Under the pieces are notes generated by a model. It was not told where the DNA came from, made no database searches, and saw only the letters and a program-made list of their open reading frames with translations. Positions 6,678 through 7,010 of a DNA stretch of 7,010 nt are shown here, piece after piece; positions within the stretch are counted from its first letter, which is position 1, and every line of letters begins with the position of its first letter. The position numbers were made by a program, and so were the translations under genes. The stretch is from an uncultured bacterium. Lineage in GTDB: Bacteria; Cyanobacteriota; Vampirovibrionia; Gastranaerophilales; Gastranaerophilaceae. The stretch is from assembly GCA_949288685.1 (NCBI GenBank), contig CASELB010000052.1, positions 1-7,010 of the forward strand. The letters run 5' to 3'.

Positions 6678-7010
6678 TTATAGTCTTGCACCATTTCCTG
6701 ATTGATAGATTCCGACTTGATTCCCATTTGCATCTGTTGGTCTGGTAGTAGTGTGCCCGTCGTTTATTGTATCTTTACGCCCGGTATCTTGAACATTTGT
6801 GTTCACAGTACCGACTACCTTTTTAGATACCCATGGCTGGTCAGAATACAGGGTATTAAAGGTTCCGTCCGTGTAGGAAGATCCTCCGCCATTGTTGCCC
6901 GTTGATACAGGTTTAGATGGCGTTGGTTTTGGTTCCTGTTCATCACCGTCGTTGCCGCCTATATCGTCATCATCGCCGTCATCGTCATCATCGTCGTCAC
7001 CTTTGACAAC
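6678..7010 (-). CDS. C-terminal part of an unrecognised protein with an Asp-rich tract, cut by the window edge
   Basis: Reading leftward from 7010 there are 110 sense codons and a TAA (complement of 6678-6680). No start codon is visible because the gene begins outside the window. The fragment opens VVKG, then an acidic stretch of seven Asp, Gly and four Asp. A low-complexity linker follows (IGGNDGDEQEPKPTPSKPVS, then a GNNGGGSS run), then a more ordinary tail with YTDGTFNTLYSDQPWVSKK, ending SGNGARL. It has no Cys and no hydrophobic segment. The order of acidic tract, Pro/Gly linker and polar tail suggests a secreted or surface-exposed protein end, possibly cation-binding, but I recognise no family. 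Support: an uninterrupted frame to the edge, varied synonymous GAT/GAC use in the Asp run, and a terminator placed five bases beyond its stop. Opposite-strand frames here look like shadows. Confidence 0.7.
   Translation of the reverse strand, partial: VVKGDDDDDDDGDDDDIGGNDGDEQEPKPTPSKPVSTGNNGGGSSYTDGTFNTLYSDQPWVSKKVVGTVNTNVQDTGRKDTINDGHTTTRPTDANGNQVGIYQSGNGARL
6963..6998 (-). repeat. Trinucleotide-like GAT/GAC tract coding for poly-Asp
   Basis: Twelve consecutive minus-strand codons are GAT or GAC apart from one GGC. The mix of GAT and GAC means it is not a perfect triplet microsatellite, which argues for selection on the acidic peptide, although length change by slippage is still possible and would keep frame. 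Confidence 0.6.

Noticed and set aside
6702..6905. Plus-strand 67-codon open frame after the terminator
   Set aside because: It is opposite the minus-strand C-terminal frame, has no convincing ribosome binding site or domain, and begins just past a strong terminator with no promoter seen.

Overview
The window reads as a stretch of chromosome from an AT-rich bacterium with an outer membrane. The clearest sign is the very end of the first gene, which encodes an autotransporter-type beta-barrel with a terminal Phe. GatB carries blocks that look cyanobacterium-like to me ([20 protein letters not shown], the EEDAGKLVHAG block, NSFSALQRAIEYEIDRQI). Combined with the AT-rich composition, my best guess is a gut Gastranaerophilales/Melainabacteria-type lineage. 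That assignment is inference; AT-rich gut Alphaproteobacteria or Elusimicrobia are alternatives.

Layout: (1) positions 2-3661, plus strand: the 3' part (1219 codons) of a large surface autotransporter whose start lies before the window. Its passenger is built from degenerate Trp-centred repeats, with an additional module inserted in three of the repeat intervals; it is followed by an alpha-helical linker and a C-terminal barrel. (2) Positions 3662-4113: a 452-base non-coding gap. It holds a weak candidate terminator, a dense cluster of nested palindromes resembling dispersed intergenic repeats, and the gatB promoter and ribosome binding site. (3) Positions 4114-6635, plus strand: a two-gene unit, gatB followed by a double-SIS protein equivalent to the isomerase half of GlmS without its glutaminase domain. 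The two overlap by one base (TAATG). (4) Positions 6644-6673: a perfect 13-bp stem terminator with T/A tracts on both sides. (5) Positions 6678-7010, minus strand: the C-terminal 110 codons of a gene entering from the right edge, with an Asp-rich tract. It has no visible start, so it is easily missed.

How they fit together: gatB encodes a subunit of the tRNA-dependent amidotransferase (Gln-tRNA and/or Asn-tRNA formation). The SIS protein probably acts on an amino-sugar phosphate. They are linked by co-transcription rather than by an evident shared pathway. The autotransporter and the acidic C-terminal fragment are separate transcription units. I see no CRISPR array, tRNA, rRNA, transposase or phage gene. 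The least ordinary parts are the modular passenger, the palindrome cluster with an apparently interrupted copy, the glutaminase-less GlmS-like enzyme and the hidden acidic gene.
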